64,000 nt of DNA from Mytilus californianus (GCF_021869535.1 NW_026262712.1:52952384-53016383); one strand, 5' to 3'. Numbered from the stretch's first letter, positions 1 to 9,949 are shown. The notes: generated by a model not told the origin, from the letters alone. Program-made: numbers and translations.

Positions 1-713
1 TTTCAAACAAATTCCCGGAAATGCACGAAGTTGTATGAGATAAACGTCACGGACATTAACGGGAAGGCATATGATAATATTTCGGAAGCAGTCAATAAAG
101 GTTTGTTTATCAGCTCGCCGAGGCAATTCTTAGGAATCTGGTCAATAAATATAGTAATCATTTCATAACTTTTTAATATTATTAGATGTTATTGAACTGT
201 GAAATTGAAGTAATATTTTATACAAGTATGTGATAAAATTTATTGTTTGATATCTACACGATCTAAAACATTTATATGTACCTACAACCAAATGGAATTA
301 TCTTTTACAAACATAGAGGCGGACAGAAAAGTCAGTCAAAACTATAAGTTGAGATTTCAACATTTGCGATTTAAAAATGATTTCTATATAGATATACAGA
401 TAATTGTATATGCAATATAAAATAAGTAGATGTGGTATATGATTGCCATATGAAACATTTCTTTACAAGACCAAGAAACAAAGATGTGAGCAATTACAGG
501 TCACCATAAAGTATTCTACAATGAGCAAAACCCATATATATTGATAGCTGTAATACTAAATGACAAAATGTTAATTTAGGCCAACGTTTTTTATTATTAT
601 CTGTTTTACGAGATTTTTTCTGAGAACTTAGGGTCGGGGGTCGGAATGAAAATAAAAATAAAAGAATAAATTTGTTTGAGTTGAAAAAAAAGTGGTTTTA
701 ACCATTTCTTTTT
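1..713. other. AT-rich DNA without a recognised gene
   Basis: No convincing coding exon, RNA gene or transposon end was seen. A decayed copy of the common mussel-type dispersed repeat lies inside it at about 430-540 and is listed separately. Confidence 0.5.
430..540 (+). repeat. Decayed copy of dispersed repeat family M
   Basis: The stretch holds recognisable pieces of the family: a 'gtggtatatgattgcca' start, 'acaagaccaa', 'aggtcacc' and 'caatgagcaaaaccca'. Family M is used here for the element that recurs at 31551, 43988, 51466, 57148, 61525 and 62872 on the plus strand and at 27722 and 60055 on the minus strand. This copy is the most diverged of the set. Confidence 0.6.
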
Positions 714-765
714 ATGCCCCCGCCGTAATTAAGTTTTACCCTTGCCCGTCTGTACGTATGTACGT

Positions 766-1060
766 AGTCAGCACTTCTGTGTTGACATGAATTATCATTG
801 ATATGATCATATTTATAAATTAACTGTTCATAAAACTTTGAATTTTTGAAATACTAAGGCTTTTCTACCTCAGGAATAGATTACCTTAGCTGTATTTGGC
901 AAAACTTTAAGGAGTTTTTGGTCCTCAATGCTTTTCATTGAACTTCGTACTTTATTTAGCCTTTTTAACTTTTTTGATTCGAGCGTCACTGATGAGTCTT
1001 TTGTAGACGAAACGCGCGTCTGGCGCAAATACAAATTTACATCCTGGTATCTATGATGAG
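766..1060 (+). mobile_element. Hammerhead-ribozyme repeat (retrozyme-like) inserted in a microsatellite
   Basis: About 295 bp of unrelated DNA interrupt an ACGT microsatellite: 'gtacgtatgtacgta' stands on the left and 'tacgtacgtacgtacg' on the right, so a short duplication of 'tacgta' or similar flanks the insert. A complete hammerhead core sits near its right end. The rest has no open frame. Small non-autonomous retroelements carrying type I hammerheads (retrozymes) are known from bivalves. Only one ribozyme is visible, so this may be a single truncated unit. Confidence 0.55.
983..1026 (+). ncRNA. Type I hammerhead self-cleaving ribozyme
   Basis: All conserved parts are present in order. 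Stem I 5' strand is GCGTCA (983-988), core CTGATGA (989-995), stem II GTCT/AGAC (996-999, 1005-1008) with loop TTTGT, then GAAA (1009-1012). A very short stem III lies within ACGCGCGT (1012-1019), followed by the cleavage triplet GTC (1018-1020) and stem I 3' strand TGGCGC (1021-1026). The stem I strands pair over six positions including one G-U wobble. Predicted cleavage is after C1020. A stem III of two or three pairs with a two-base loop is typical of metazoan retrozyme hammerheads, which are thought to work best as dimers. Confidence 0.8.
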
Positions 1061-1435
1061 TTTACGTACGTACGTACGTCCCAAAATTGGTTTCCGTTAT
1101 CTATCTTGAGTTTGCCTCAACCAAATGTAATGAAACTTATACACAATATTTATTACCACAAAACACAGATCAAGTTTGAATTTTGGTGGTGTCACTTTAT
1201 CCGTTCTAGAGTTATGTCCCTTTATAAATGGAAAAATTGCAAAATTTTTAGTTTCCGTTCTCTAACTTAAGTTTGCCTCAACCAAATGCTATGAAACTTA
1301 TACACAATGCTTACTACCACAAAACACAGATCAAGTTTGAATTTTGGTGGCGTCACTTTAACAACTCTAGAGTTATGTCCCTTTATAAATGGAAAAATTG
1401 CAAAAAAATTATTTTCTAAATATCAAGTAAATTTT
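1061..1435 (+). repeat. Tandem subrepeats of the outer element, left block
   Basis: Two to three diverged units carry 'gtttccgttatctat...gtttgcctcaaccaaatg', 'gatcaagtttgaattttggtgg' and 'gagttatgtccctttataaatgg'. They match the units at 2500-3120 and 5470-6100. Confidence 0.7.
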
Positions 1436-2392
1436 AGTCCCCTACCGACGAAGTCGAAGGGGACTTTAAGTTTGCACTCTGTCCGTCTGTCTGTCTGTCT
1501 GTCCGTCCGTCCGTCTGTCCATCCGTCAGTCCGGCAACTCAGCTTTCCACACTTTTTTTCTTCGTTCTTGAAGATATTGATTTGATATTTGGTATATAGT
1601 TTTATCATGACAAGTTATAGATCAAGTTCGAATTTTGTTCCGGTCTGATGATTTAGTCCAGAGTTATGGTCCATGAAAAAACTCCATAACTAATGTTAGA
1701 GTACTATGTTAAACCATATAATCTATACAAAGGGAGATAACTCATTTTTTAAAAGACATTCTTTGGTAAATTGTTTGAGGAATTTTGTGGCAGGTTTATA
1801 TATTATTTTGTATAAACTAATTTTCTGAATGCTACATGTATATATATGTATATTTTTTTATTAAGTGAAATCCTTTAATTAGATAATAATCTATTTTTAT
1901 TAAGGTATATATTTCATTACATTGCTTTGTGTAGATAAAAGTTGTTGACATTTTATAGGTAAGTTACAAATCTATATTATTTAGTTTGTGACAAATGAAA
2001 GAAAAATTATTTGGAACTATTAATTATATTTGATTGTAATTTGAAAATAGATATACATTGTATTACATCATATCTAATGTTAGAATGTTGTAGGTTTTCC
2101 ACACTTTTTTTCATCATGCTTGAAAATATTGATTGACAATTGGTAAATAGTTTTATCATGACAAGTTACAGAATACAGATCAAGTTCAAATTTTTGTTTC
2201 GGTCTGATAATTTTGTGCAGAGTTATGGTCCTTGGAATTTAAAAATTCACTCATATATTCAGTTTTCCACCCTGTTTTTAGTCATGTTTGAAGATATTGA
2301 CTTGATATTTTCTTTTTGTTTAAACCATGACAAGTTATAGGACAAGTTAGCATTTTGTTCCGGTATAATGAATTTTTACCCGGTAGGGGACT
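1436..2392. mobile_element. 957-bp TIR element nested in the outer element, probable TA target
   Basis: AGTCCCCTACCG at 1436-1447 is the exact inverse of CGGTAGGGGACT at 2381-2392. Including the flanking T/A the ends read TAGTCCCC...GGGGACTA, compatible with a TA target duplication. Next to the left end is a (GTCT/GTCC)n tract. The interior holds two to three diverged copies of a unit containing 'cacactttttttc', 'gaagatattgatttgatatt' and 'catgacaagtta'. There is no transposase, so it is non-autonomous. Confidence 0.6.
1480..1532 (+). repeat. (GTCT/GTCC)n microsatellite
   Basis: A run of GTCC and GTCT tetranucleotides lies just inside the left end of the TIR element. Open frames across it on both strands are artefacts of the tetranucleotide repeat. 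Confidence 0.9.
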
Positions 2393-3145
2393 ATGTATTG
2401 CCATGCAATACTCTCAGAATGCTTGATAAAATTGGAGTTATCTTCCTTTGTCCATGATTATAGTTGAATCAACTACAATCAATACTTTATACAATGCAAT
2501 GTTTAATTTTGACCTCCACTGATAAAACACAGATCAAGTTGAATTTGGGTAGTGTCACTTTAACCATTATTGAGTTATGCCCCTTTATAAATCGAAAGAT
2601 TGCGAAATTTTTAGTTTCCATTCTGTAACTTAAGTTTACCCCAACCAAACATTATGAAACCTATACACAATATTCAATACCACAAAACTAAGATCAAGTA
2701 CAATTTTTTTGTTTCCGTTTTCTAACTTTAGTTTGCCTCAACCAAATGTTATGAAACTTATACATAATGCTTATTACTACATAATACAGATTAAGTACGA
2801 AATTTGGTGACGACACTTTTACCATTCTTGAGTTATGTCCCTTTATAAACATAAAAATTGCTGAATTTTTCGTTTCCGTTCTCTTGCTTTAGTTTGTCTC
2901 AACCAAATGTTATAAAACTTATACACAACCGTTCTAGAGTTATGCGTGTTTACAAATAGAAAAATTGCTGAATTTTTAGTTTCTGTTCTTTACTTAAGTT
3001 AGCCTCAACCAAATGTTATGAGACTTACACACAATGCCTATTACCAAAAATCTCAGATCAAGTTCAAATTTGGGTTGCGTCACTTTTACCGTTCTTCAGT
3101 TATGTCCCTTTATAACTATATGATATGCAAGCGGGGGCATCATCT
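2393..3145 (+). repeat. Tandem subrepeats of the outer element, right block
   Basis: Four to five diverged units of roughly 130-160 bp ('tttgcctcaaccaaatgttatgaaact', 'gagttatgtccctttataa') continue the array that the nested TIR element interrupts. The last unit runs into the GCGGGGGCAT end. Confidence 0.7.
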
Positions 3146-3163
3146 GTGTCCACATGTGGACAC
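3146..3163. repeat. Perfect 18-bp palindrome at the element terminus
   Basis: GTGTCCACATGTGGACAC reads identically on both strands. Related near-palindromes end the arrays at 6104-6118, 22841-22859 and about 25967-25985, each shortly after a G-rich 'ggggca' motif. It looks like a conserved terminal feature of this repeat superfamily. Confidence 0.75.
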
Positions 3164-3670
3164 TATCCACATTTATTTTATTTTTGAATATGATTTATAC
3201 CCTTCTTATATTTACTTTTTTTCTTAATTTTGATATACTAATTTCATTTCCAGTTAAGTTTAGGATCAAATTACGAGTTGAATGAATATATGCATCTTCT
3301 AGCAATGCAGAGATGGATTCAAATGAGGTTGAAATATTGACCTGCAATAATACCATAAATACATTAACAATGTTTTTGAGCTCATTTTGACAAAATTTAA
3401 CAAAATTTATTACTTATAGTGAAATATTACGTTTTTATAAATGCTACAAAATTTGTTTAAGCATTTTTCATCTCATAACGTATTATTCAATGCCCTTTTA
3501 ATCTGACAGAATTTTAGTATTAATACATGCATCATGTGCATGACATGTATCTATTAAGCATTTTTAAGTGTAGGATTTCTGCACATTCTCACCTGCTCAC
3601 AGTCACTGAAATGTGTTTGGAATTTTGTCTGCTATGAAAAAGAATGACTGTTTTTTTATTTCATATTTAG
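3164..3670. other. Unassigned AT-rich DNA ending in a splice acceptor
   Basis: No coding sequence was recognised. The last 20 bases are pyrimidine-rich and end in 'catatttag', a good 3' splice site for the exon that begins at 3671. Confidence 0.45.
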
Positions 3671-3687
3671 ATTTGTCTATTTTAAAA

Positions 3688-4090
3688 ATGGATGAAACAA
3701 ATCCTATAAAAGTTGATGGAGCTGGTAACCAGATTGATGATTATCACAGTCAGCCAAATATGAGAACACATGAAGATGAGAATCAGATGGAAGTTGGTGA
3801 AAGTCAGACTGGTATAGGAACATATCCAGGAGGCAACCAGATTCGTGAATGTCACAGTCAGACAGACACAGGATCACATACATATGGTAGTCAGATTTAT
3901 AATTGTCACAGTCAGACAAACACAGGAACACATCAATATTGTAGTAGGATGGATAATCGTCAAAGTCAGACAGACACGAGAACACATACAGGTGCTAAAT
4001 CTTGCATAGGTAATTTTTGTAGTAAGAACTTGAAAGAAGACTCAAAAAGTTATCTTATACTTCATAATAATGTTGACAGTAAAAATAACT
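3688..4090 (+). CDS. Putative 5' coding exon of the C2H2 zinc-finger gene
   Basis: An exon of about 3671-4090 is bounded by an acceptor ('tatttag') and a strong donor (ACT|GTGAGT). It has 17 untranslated bases, then ATG at 3688 and 134 codons plus one base. The protein is hydrophilic and consists mainly of five degenerate 18-19-residue repeats built on 'NQIRECHSQTDTGSHTYG', rich in Gln, Ser, Thr and His. The recurring 'TDTGTH/RTHTG' resembles a C2H2 linker, but the zinc-ligand pattern is absent. The donor is phase 1 and the acceptor before the zinc-finger exon at 15828 requires one base, so the two join in frame to a Tyr codon. The 11.7-kb intron is plausible because it is packed with transposons. 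Splicing is inferred; the exon could instead belong to an unseen gene or use another partner. Any upstream exons and the promoter were not found. Confidence 0.45.
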
Positions 4091-4444
4091 GTGAGTACAC
4101 TATATCTGTGAAAAAGTTAAGATTGTTTGGTCTTTATATCATGTTTATTTGGTATATCTGTAACTTGTAGGCCTCAAATCTGCATCTTTTTCTCAGATCT
4201 GTGTCCTGTTTTTTATTGCGCCATTGATGTCATCAATGTATTAAGATTTTCTCAAATCTTTATCGTTAATGGGAAGTTTAATACCAAAATTTATGATAAA
4301 AGAGATGATTTTTGATTTCCTATTATTAATTATCCATTTTTAGATGGTGACGTTCCCTTAATCCCATAAGATGGTGTTTATATATCTCAACTTGTTCGAT
4401 TTGCTCTTGTGTAGCAACATATTTGATTTTTACACCAGGGTTTT

Positions 4445-4660
4445 CGGTATCACAAACTAGTCAAAACATTCGCTAAATTTTATCATCGTCACAAGGACAT
4501 CATTCGTAAATTTAATTTAACATGCAGACATCTGATACGTTCAGGTATTTCACATCCAATCTTTTATGGTAATATTCTTTGTTCTAAAACCAGTTGTTGG
4601 CATGATATGGGTTATGTTCTTATATTTTATGATGGTATCATACTAAAACCCTATTCCATT
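4445..4660 (+). pseudogene. Fragment of family T retroelement (protein end plus 3' UTR)
   Basis: Frame 4445-4603 is open and reads through motifs such as 'KFNLTCRHLIRSGISHP' and 'FYGN', a pattern remembered from proteins encoded by bivalve retroelements. It then passes into sequence ('accagttgttggcatga', 'gggttatgttctt') that matches, in reverse complement, the untranslated part of the insertion at 34344-35125. The coding part there follows on ('KKGYSYDTVVRSLKIAYFG'), so both are pieces of one element with a deletion here. The retroelement clade cannot be named from this fragment. Confidence 0.5.
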
Positions 4661-4669
4661 CACAATTTT

Positions 4670-5080
4670 ATTATATCAGCAATGTATTGGACTAGTTTGC
4701 AAATCAGTGCTGATCAATTATTTAAAAAAAAACAGTTGCCCCCTTGGAAACATTAATTATATGGAAAATGGCATTGTTAGTGCTCTCATGTGTACAATTC
4801 TTGCCAGAATTTTATGAGACTTATATCACAGGTTTATATCAGCAATGACTTTGATGAGTGTGAAAATTAGTGCCGATCAATTATTTTTAAAAGAGTTATG
4901 TCCTTGGACATATTTATTATATGGAAAAATTCATTGTTAGCGCTCTAATGTGTTCAATTCTTGCCAGAATTTTATGAAACTTATATCACAGGTTTATATC
5001 AGCAATGTCTTTGACACTTTTGAAAAGAAGTGCTGATCAAATATTTGAACTAGTTATGCCCCTTGAAAAAAATTGTGTTT
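4670..5080 (+). repeat. Tandem repeat, about 160-bp unit, 2-3 copies
   Basis: 'tatatcagcaatg' recurs at about 4673, 4838 and 4997, each time followed by 'agtgctgatcaa', 'tatatggaaaa', 'gctctaatgtgt' and 'cttgccagaattttatga'. Confidence 0.75.
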
Positions 5081-5469
5081 GCTCTCAAGCCTTCATTTCT
5101 CTCCGATACTTATAAAAAGTTTTCAAGAACAAACAAAAAGTGTATTTTTTTAGTTATTACCCTTGTACCATGGATAGATAAAATATGTGCCACCCGAGGA
5201 ACATTGGAACTCTGTTCTTTTATATCTATTTAAATATTCTCTCTTTAGTTTTTTAATAATTTCTTATATGACATTGAGGAGTTATGGAACATTATTCTTT
5301 GGAAAAGCGACAGGCGTATCATGCGCTCATGGTCGCAGCTCTTTATCATGTTTATTAATATTTCATTCAGTAATTAAAATTGATTATTCATTTTTTTTAA
5401 AAAGAAATATTAGTGAAAATAGTAAGAATTTAAAAACTTTGTTTTCTCTCAATAAAGATACATGACATG
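5081..5469. other. No recognised feature
   Basis: AT-rich sequence between two tandem arrays. No splice-bounded exon or transposon end was identified. Confidence 0.4.
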
Positions 5470-6118
5470 CATTTCGTTTCCGTTCTCAAAAACTTTAGTT
5501 TGCCTCAACCAAATGTAATGAAACTTATACACAATGCTTATTACCATAAAATACAGATCAAGTTTGAATTTTGGGGGGTCACTTTAACCGTTCTAGAGTA
5601 ATGCCCTTACAGTTTCTTTTTTTTAACTTTAGTTTGCCTCAACCAAATGCTATGAAACTTATAAACAATACTTATTACCACAAAATGCAGATTATGTTTG
5701 AATTTTGGGGGTGTCACTTTTATTGTCCTAGAGTTATGCCCCTGTACAAATGGAAAAATTGCTGAATATTTTGTTTTCGTTCTCTAACTTTAGTTTGCCT
5801 CAACCAAATGCTATGAAACTTATACAAAATGCTTATTACAACAAAATACAGATCAAGTTTGAATTTTGGTGGTGTGGCTTTAACTGTTCTAGAGTTATGC
5901 CCTTTTACAAATGGAAAAATTGCTGAATTTTTCGTTTCCATTCTCTAACTTAAGTTTGCCTCAACCAAATGTTATTAGACTTATACACAATTGTTATTAC
6001 CACAAAACTCAAATTAAGTACAAATTTGGATAGCTTCACTTATACCGTTCTTCAGTTATGTCCCTTTATGACTTTATATGATCTGCAATCGGGGGCACCA
6101 TCTGTGTCCCATGGACAC
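5470..6118 (+). repeat. Tandem repeat, about 135-163-bp unit, with near-palindromic end
   Basis: 'gtttgcctcaaccaaatg' recurs at about 5493, 5628, 5791 and 5950, with 'acagatcaagtttgaattttg' and 'tctagagttatgcccc' in each unit. The array ends with 'cgggggcacc' and the near-palindrome GTGTCCCATGGACAC (6104-6118), the same architecture as at 3131-3163. A left inverted end was not found. Confidence 0.7.
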
Positions 6119-6225
6119 ATTCCCCTTTTTATTTATCTGTATTGTTTCTTTAAGCATTTTGATATTATGTTCCTGGAATGCATGGAGTTTACCTTTTTCA
6201 TGTACATTTTGTAAATCAGTTATAC

Positions 6226-6262
6226 ACTCTGGCTTCCTCTACCAATAAAAACTGGCCACCAC
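6226..6262 (+). repeat. Short remnant of the tRNA-derived SINE tail
   Basis: 'actctggcttcctctacca' and 'aaaactggccacc' match the body of the SINE at 8701-8960 in opposite orientation. The rest of the SINE is missing here. Confidence 0.5.
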
Positions 6263-6924
6263 CTGTTTTTTTCCATTAAACAAAACATTTTTATATTCTA
6301 TTTTATATTAGTTCAATTTAATTTTCATCATTTATTTTTATTCATCAATTTTTTTTTTTTTCCATCTTTCAAATTGTTACTCACTTTTACTTTTTATCTA
6401 TATAGGTTTTTTTTTCGTATTTGTCATTTTAATTTATATCGATTGCCTGATGGTAAAAAAATAATTATTTAAATGCCCAAAAAGGCGCAAGCCAGGGACC
6501 ACCGTGCTAGGACTGTATAGCCGGTCAAGGTCGTTAAAAACACCATGAGAAGTAGAAATATATAGCAGTTTACAAATACGTATAAGGAGAAAAAAAAACC
6601 CATCTGGACAGTGGGGAAACATAACAGTATATATAAATACAATTCATGTATTGATCGAACAACTTTTACTCAATCCCTAGACTGGAGTGGGCCTGGATCC
6701 CTAGCCATACATCGTTGAAACAATGATGGAAGTTGACCAAAGATTTACACCCCATGCCAATCTTCACTGTTGGCACATTGCAATGAAAAATCTACATGAG
6801 CTGGAGTGTATTGTGGAACATTTTTTTTATCACAATTTGTCTTGCCATATCTGTAGTTATGGATTGAATACTTTTCCACAATATGTAAACACAAAGCCAT
6901 AAATGAAAATATATGATTTTTTGT
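6263..6924. other. No recognised feature
   Basis: Very T-rich sequence followed by unassigned DNA. The short minus-strand frames here show no domain or splice support. Confidence 0.4.
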
Positions 6925-7185
6925 GGAGCCTGCGACTTTTGTCGCAAAAGCGAGACATAGCGATCCTACATTCCGTCGGCGGTGGCGGCATCCACAAATA
7001 TTCACTCTGTGGTTAAATTTTTTGAAATTTTAATAACTTTCTTCAACTAACCTGGATTTCTACCAAACTTGGACAGAAGCTTGTTTATGGTCATAAGATA
7101 GTATCCAGAAGTAAATTTTGTAAAAAAATAAATTCCTGTTTATCAATAATTTACCTATAAATGACTTAGTTTTTCTGCCAGTTAA
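6925..7185 (+). repeat. Family R repeat, left part, interrupted by the fold-back element
   Basis: It begins with the family head ('gagcctgcgacttttgtcgc', then 'cgtcggcggtggcggc') and continues with one roughly 180-bp subunit ('cactctgtggttaaa', 'aacttggacagaagcttgtttatg', 'ctgccagttaa'). The sequence expected after 'gttaa' resumes at 14640, so this repeat was split by the insertion at 7186-14639. Related copies occur at 20376, 23687, 26815, 30208 and 31694. Confidence 0.7.
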
Positions 7186-7239
7186 TATGGAACGCAAAAA
7201 CTGTCTTATTATGCCCATTTTCATTGTATGATGTGCATT

Positions 7240-7530
7240 TAAAATTGAGAATGGAAATGGGGAATGTGTCAAAGAGACAACAACCCGACCATAGAGCAGA
7301 CAACAGCCGAAGGCCATCAATGGGTCTTCAATGCAGCGAGAAACTCCCGCATCCGGAGGCGTCCTTCAGCTGGCCCCTAAACAAATATGTATACTAGTTC
7401 AGTGATAATGGATACTAAACTCCAAATTATACTCAAGAAACTAAAATTAAAAATGATACAAGACTAACAAAGGCCAGAGGCTCCTGACCTGGGACAGGCG
7501 CAAAAATGCGGCGGGGTTAAACATGTTTAT
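7240..7530 (-). mobile_element. 5'-truncated family T retroelement tail inserted in the arm
   Basis: 'aattgagaatggaaatgggg', 'tcaaagagacaacaacccga' and 'atgcggcggggttaaacatg' match the insertion at 34344-34640. The opposite arm has uninterrupted minisatellite at the corresponding place (about 14570-14600) and shows the empty site, so this piece inserted after the arms had formed. On the minus strand it is a 3' UTR tail truncated at its 5' side. Confidence 0.7.
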
Positions 7531-7534
7531 ATAT

Positions 7535-8000
7535 ACCTTTATATGATGTGCAAACACCTTTATATGGTGTCCAGTTGACATTATATGATGTGCAAATATC
7601 GTTATATGATGTGGAAACATCCTTATATGATGTGAAAACATACTTATATGATGTGCGAATATACTTATATGATGTGCAAAGATAATTATGTGATGTGCAA
7701 GTATACTTAAATGATGTGCAAATATATTTATATGATGTGCAAATGTACTTATATGATGTGCAAATATACCTATATGATGTGCAAATGTGCTTATATGATG
7801 TCCAAAGATCCTTATATGATCAGCATATATACTTATATGATGTGCAAATATCCTTATATGATGTGCAAATATACTTATATTATGTACAAACATCTTTATA
7901 TGATGTGGTTGTGTCTTTATATTATGTGCTTGTAACATTATATGATGTGGTTCGGATTACTTCATTATATGATGTCAAAACGTACTTATATGATGTGGTT
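7535..8000 (+). repeat. 21-bp minisatellite, left arm
   Basis: About 20 copies of a unit close to TTATATGATGTGCAAATATAC; GATGTGC recurs every 21 bp (for example 7713, 7734, 7755). Since 21 is a multiple of three, long overlapping open frames appear on both strands (His-His-Ile or Tyr-Asp-Val periodic peptides). They are repeat artefacts, not genes. Confidence 0.95.
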
Positions 8001-8418
8001 TCATCGTTGTTATGGTCAATAAAATGATCACGATTAGAAAGATTACACTCTACGTCATAATTGATTCCGACCTGCTTCTTCGAATTACTATAAACCTGTA
8101 TAAATCTGTTACTATCGTTTGGAAAATTGATGAGTTTTTAAAAGAGATAAACCTTGGCACGTTGCTACCTCGTTTAAAAGATGAAAAATCCCATCTGATA
8201 TTGTTAGAAAATTGTCAAAATATGAATTGCAAAGTTTAAATTTAATGGATTGGTCTACAATAATGAACATACGGTTAAAGTTATTAAATTATGGGTCCTG
8301 GAGTTCAAATAACCGATCTACCAGAATATAATCTATTATTTAGTGCCAGTTTACTGTTTCTGATCTAGCAGCTTCAGCCTTATATTATTAGCTTCAGAAA
8401 GTGCAATTTATAGAATAA

Positions 8419-8640
8419 ATGAGACAGTGCAATTTAATAAAAATCAACGTTTCAAACATTTCGGAGGAAGATCTAGATCCATTAATACATGAGCTAGTTA
8501 AAGAATTCCCCTGCTGTGGCGAAAATATGATAAAACAACTTTTATTGCAAAAGACAGCTATACCGATATTATTGTTCCCTCTTTTGAATTGCCGCTTTAT
8601 CTTAATTCATTTCCTATACCAATTAAACCAGTCATTTTAA
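8419..8640 (+). pseudogene. Decayed integrase-core (DDE-type) gene fragment, left arm
   Basis: The frame reads 'ISEEDLDPLIHELVKEFPCCGENMIK', split here as 'ISEEDLDPLIHELV' then 'KEFPCCGENMIKQLLLQK'. This resembles the segment just before the catalytic integrase core in a family of metazoan integrase-like proteins, where a '(D/E)EELD.LI..I...FP.CG...M.G.L' pattern precedes the RNase H-like fold. In-frame stops separate it from related sequence upstream (about 8250-8400, 'LNYGSWSSNN', 'FTVSDLAA'). The catalytic DDE region is not seen. The same fragment lies in the right arm, so the gene was part of the arm. The family match is from memory of the pattern and is moderate at best. Confidence 0.4.
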
Positions 8641-8700
8641 AAAGTATTTCAAAACAATAGCTCTAAAATTTTCTACTCGTGCGTAACTATACTGGTATGG

Positions 8701-8960
8701 ATGATTGATTGATTGAATGATTTATTTGTCTTTAACGCCACTTTCAGCACTATCGTGCTATTTCGTGGCGGTCAGTTTCTATTGTAGAGGAAGTCGGAGT
8801 GCCCGGAGAGAACCACCGACCTTCGATAGGAAAACTAACAATTCTAGTCAATTAAGATTGGAGTCGAGCGTACCTGTCACGTGCGGGATTCGAACTCACA
8901 ACTTAAGTGTGGACAGGCTAGTGATACAGTTGTTTGACTACTTAGACCATTCTGCCACCG
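8701..8960 (-). mobile_element. tRNA-derived SINE
   Basis: Read on the minus strand, it starts with a tRNA-like head: 'ggtggcagaatggtctaag' with an A-box-like motif (8936-8949), and a B box containing GTTCGAATCC (8885-8899 region). The body follows ('tcggtggttctctccgggca', 'gaccgccacgaaatagca'), then an ATTGATTG-type tail (8701-8720). The layout resembles molluscan tRNA-SINEs such as the RUDI/V-SINE type, which I recall without being able to compare. It is not a functional tRNA gene: the acceptor-stem pairing is missing. Confidence 0.75.
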
Positions 8961-9039
8961 AAAAAAGATGAAACAATAATAACGGAAAAATTGGTAATGA
9001 TAATGATGACGTGAATATACCGCAAATAAAATTCAATAT

Positions 9040-9422
9040 AAGGCCATCAGGGAGCCATCTTAGATTGTTCATCAGAATTTCTCTCTGTCTGTATATAAAG
9101 AACAGCCGAAAAGGAAATGGTATACTGTCTCAATGTTATGGATCTCTATCAAAATTGTTCCACAAGGTTCCATACCACCAAAAAAAAAGTTTGGGATTAA
9201 TTTTGAGGGTTATTGTCTTAACTGTTTAGGAATAAGGGGTAAACAACAATCATTTTTCTGGTTCAGAACAATAACTTGTGGTTAAGTATATGGATCTCGT
9301 TGAAATTGTACCACACGGTTCCATACCAAAAAAGGAAGGATTGATTTTGGGGGTTATGGCCCTAACTGTGTAGGAATTAGGGACCAAAAAGGGGCCAAAA
9401 CAATACTTTTCTAATACTTTGT
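9040..9422 (+). repeat. Bivalve-type tandem repeat, left block
   Basis: Two units of about 135 bp share 'tctatcaaaattgttccac', 'aaggttccataccacc', 'ttgggattaattttgagggtta' and 'taactgtttaggaataagggg'. The sequence continues at 9950 after the MITE. Confidence 0.65.
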
Positions 9423-9949
9423 CATCTTCGCCAGCCAAGGGTTACGATCCACTTCCCTCCTCTCCACCCTTGGCAGATTAAGCCAACATTTGTGATAACA
9501 ATGTTGCGCCATCTATCGGTAGATTAAAGTCACGCCCATTCCTAATACATTATTCTTGACCAATGGTAGCACTTGAACTCTTCAATTTGGAGGTAAAACC
9601 ACGGTAGCGTCTAGATTCTACACACTTTGTAAAGCAGGAAACGAAAATATACGTTGACATTAATGCATTTGTGCAAGAAACATACACAGGAACTTCTATT
9701 AGTTGATTAAAAACATTCAAATTGTCACTAAATATAGTCGTATGTTTAGGGATGTAAACACTTGTGGCAATTGTTTACATACACTTTCTACATTTACACG
9801 TGATCATGTTATAGGCGCTTTTTGATTGGATGCAGTGAGTTTCGACTGCAAGCAATGAAAATCATTACCTTGTGTCTCCGAAATTCTATCTCAATCCGCC
9901 AAGGGTGGAGAGGAGAGAAGTGGATCGTAACCCTTGGCTAGCGAAGATG
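9423..9949. mobile_element. 527-bp MITE with about 55-bp TIRs and 9-bp target duplication
   Basis: The ends CATCTTCGCCAGCCAAGGG (left) and, inverted, CATCTTCGCTAGCCAAGGG (right) continue as near-identical inverted repeats for about 55 bp ('ttacgatccacttc', 'ctcctctccacccttggc'). ATACTTTGT flanks both sides (9414-9422 and 9950-9958). Excising the element plus one duplication rejoins the surrounding repeat. Nine-base duplications with long TIRs are typical of Mutator-like elements. No transposase frame is present. Confidence 0.8.

Larger units (their letters stand above)
714..3163. mobile_element. Composite inverted-repeat element with palindromic right end
   Basis: The left end ATGCCCCCGC (714-723) is the perfect reverse complement of GCGGGGGCAT at 3131-3140. 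The left end is followed by a short ACGT-rich microsatellite; the right end is followed by a perfect 18-bp palindrome at 3146-3163. The interior consists of roughly 130-160-bp tandem subunits ('tttgcctcaaccaaatg ... gaaacttatacacaat ... gagttatgtccctttataaa'). No transposase is present, so this is a non-autonomous element. Two other repeats are nested in it (about 766-1060 and 1436-2392). The pairing of the two ends is inferred from the TIR. Confidence 0.5.
7186..8660 (+). repeat. Left inverted arm of the fold-back element
   Basis: The order, reading inwards, is: end TATGGAAC, 'gtcttattatgcccattttcat', a 21-bp minisatellite, a segment around 8012-8239 that also occurs at 13900-14095 in the other arm, then the integrase-like remnant. 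It is longer than the right arm mainly because of the retroelement tail inserted at about 7240-7530. Confidence 0.75.

Noticed and set aside
1307-1608. 92- and 61-residue frames on both strands
   Set aside because: They cover the (GTCT/GTCC)n microsatellite and tandem repeat units.
7535-8000. CRISPR-like array of short repeats
   Set aside because: Units are directly contiguous without unique spacers, and the genome is animal.
7447-8027. Overlapping frames of up to 163 residues with His-His-Ile or Tyr-Asp-Val periodicity, also at 13955-14644
   Set aside because: They are translations of the 21-bp minisatellite, which stays open in several frames because 21 is divisible by three.
8701-8960. 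tRNA gene
   Set aside because: The A and B boxes lie in a SINE head; acceptor-stem pairing is missing and a SINE body follows.
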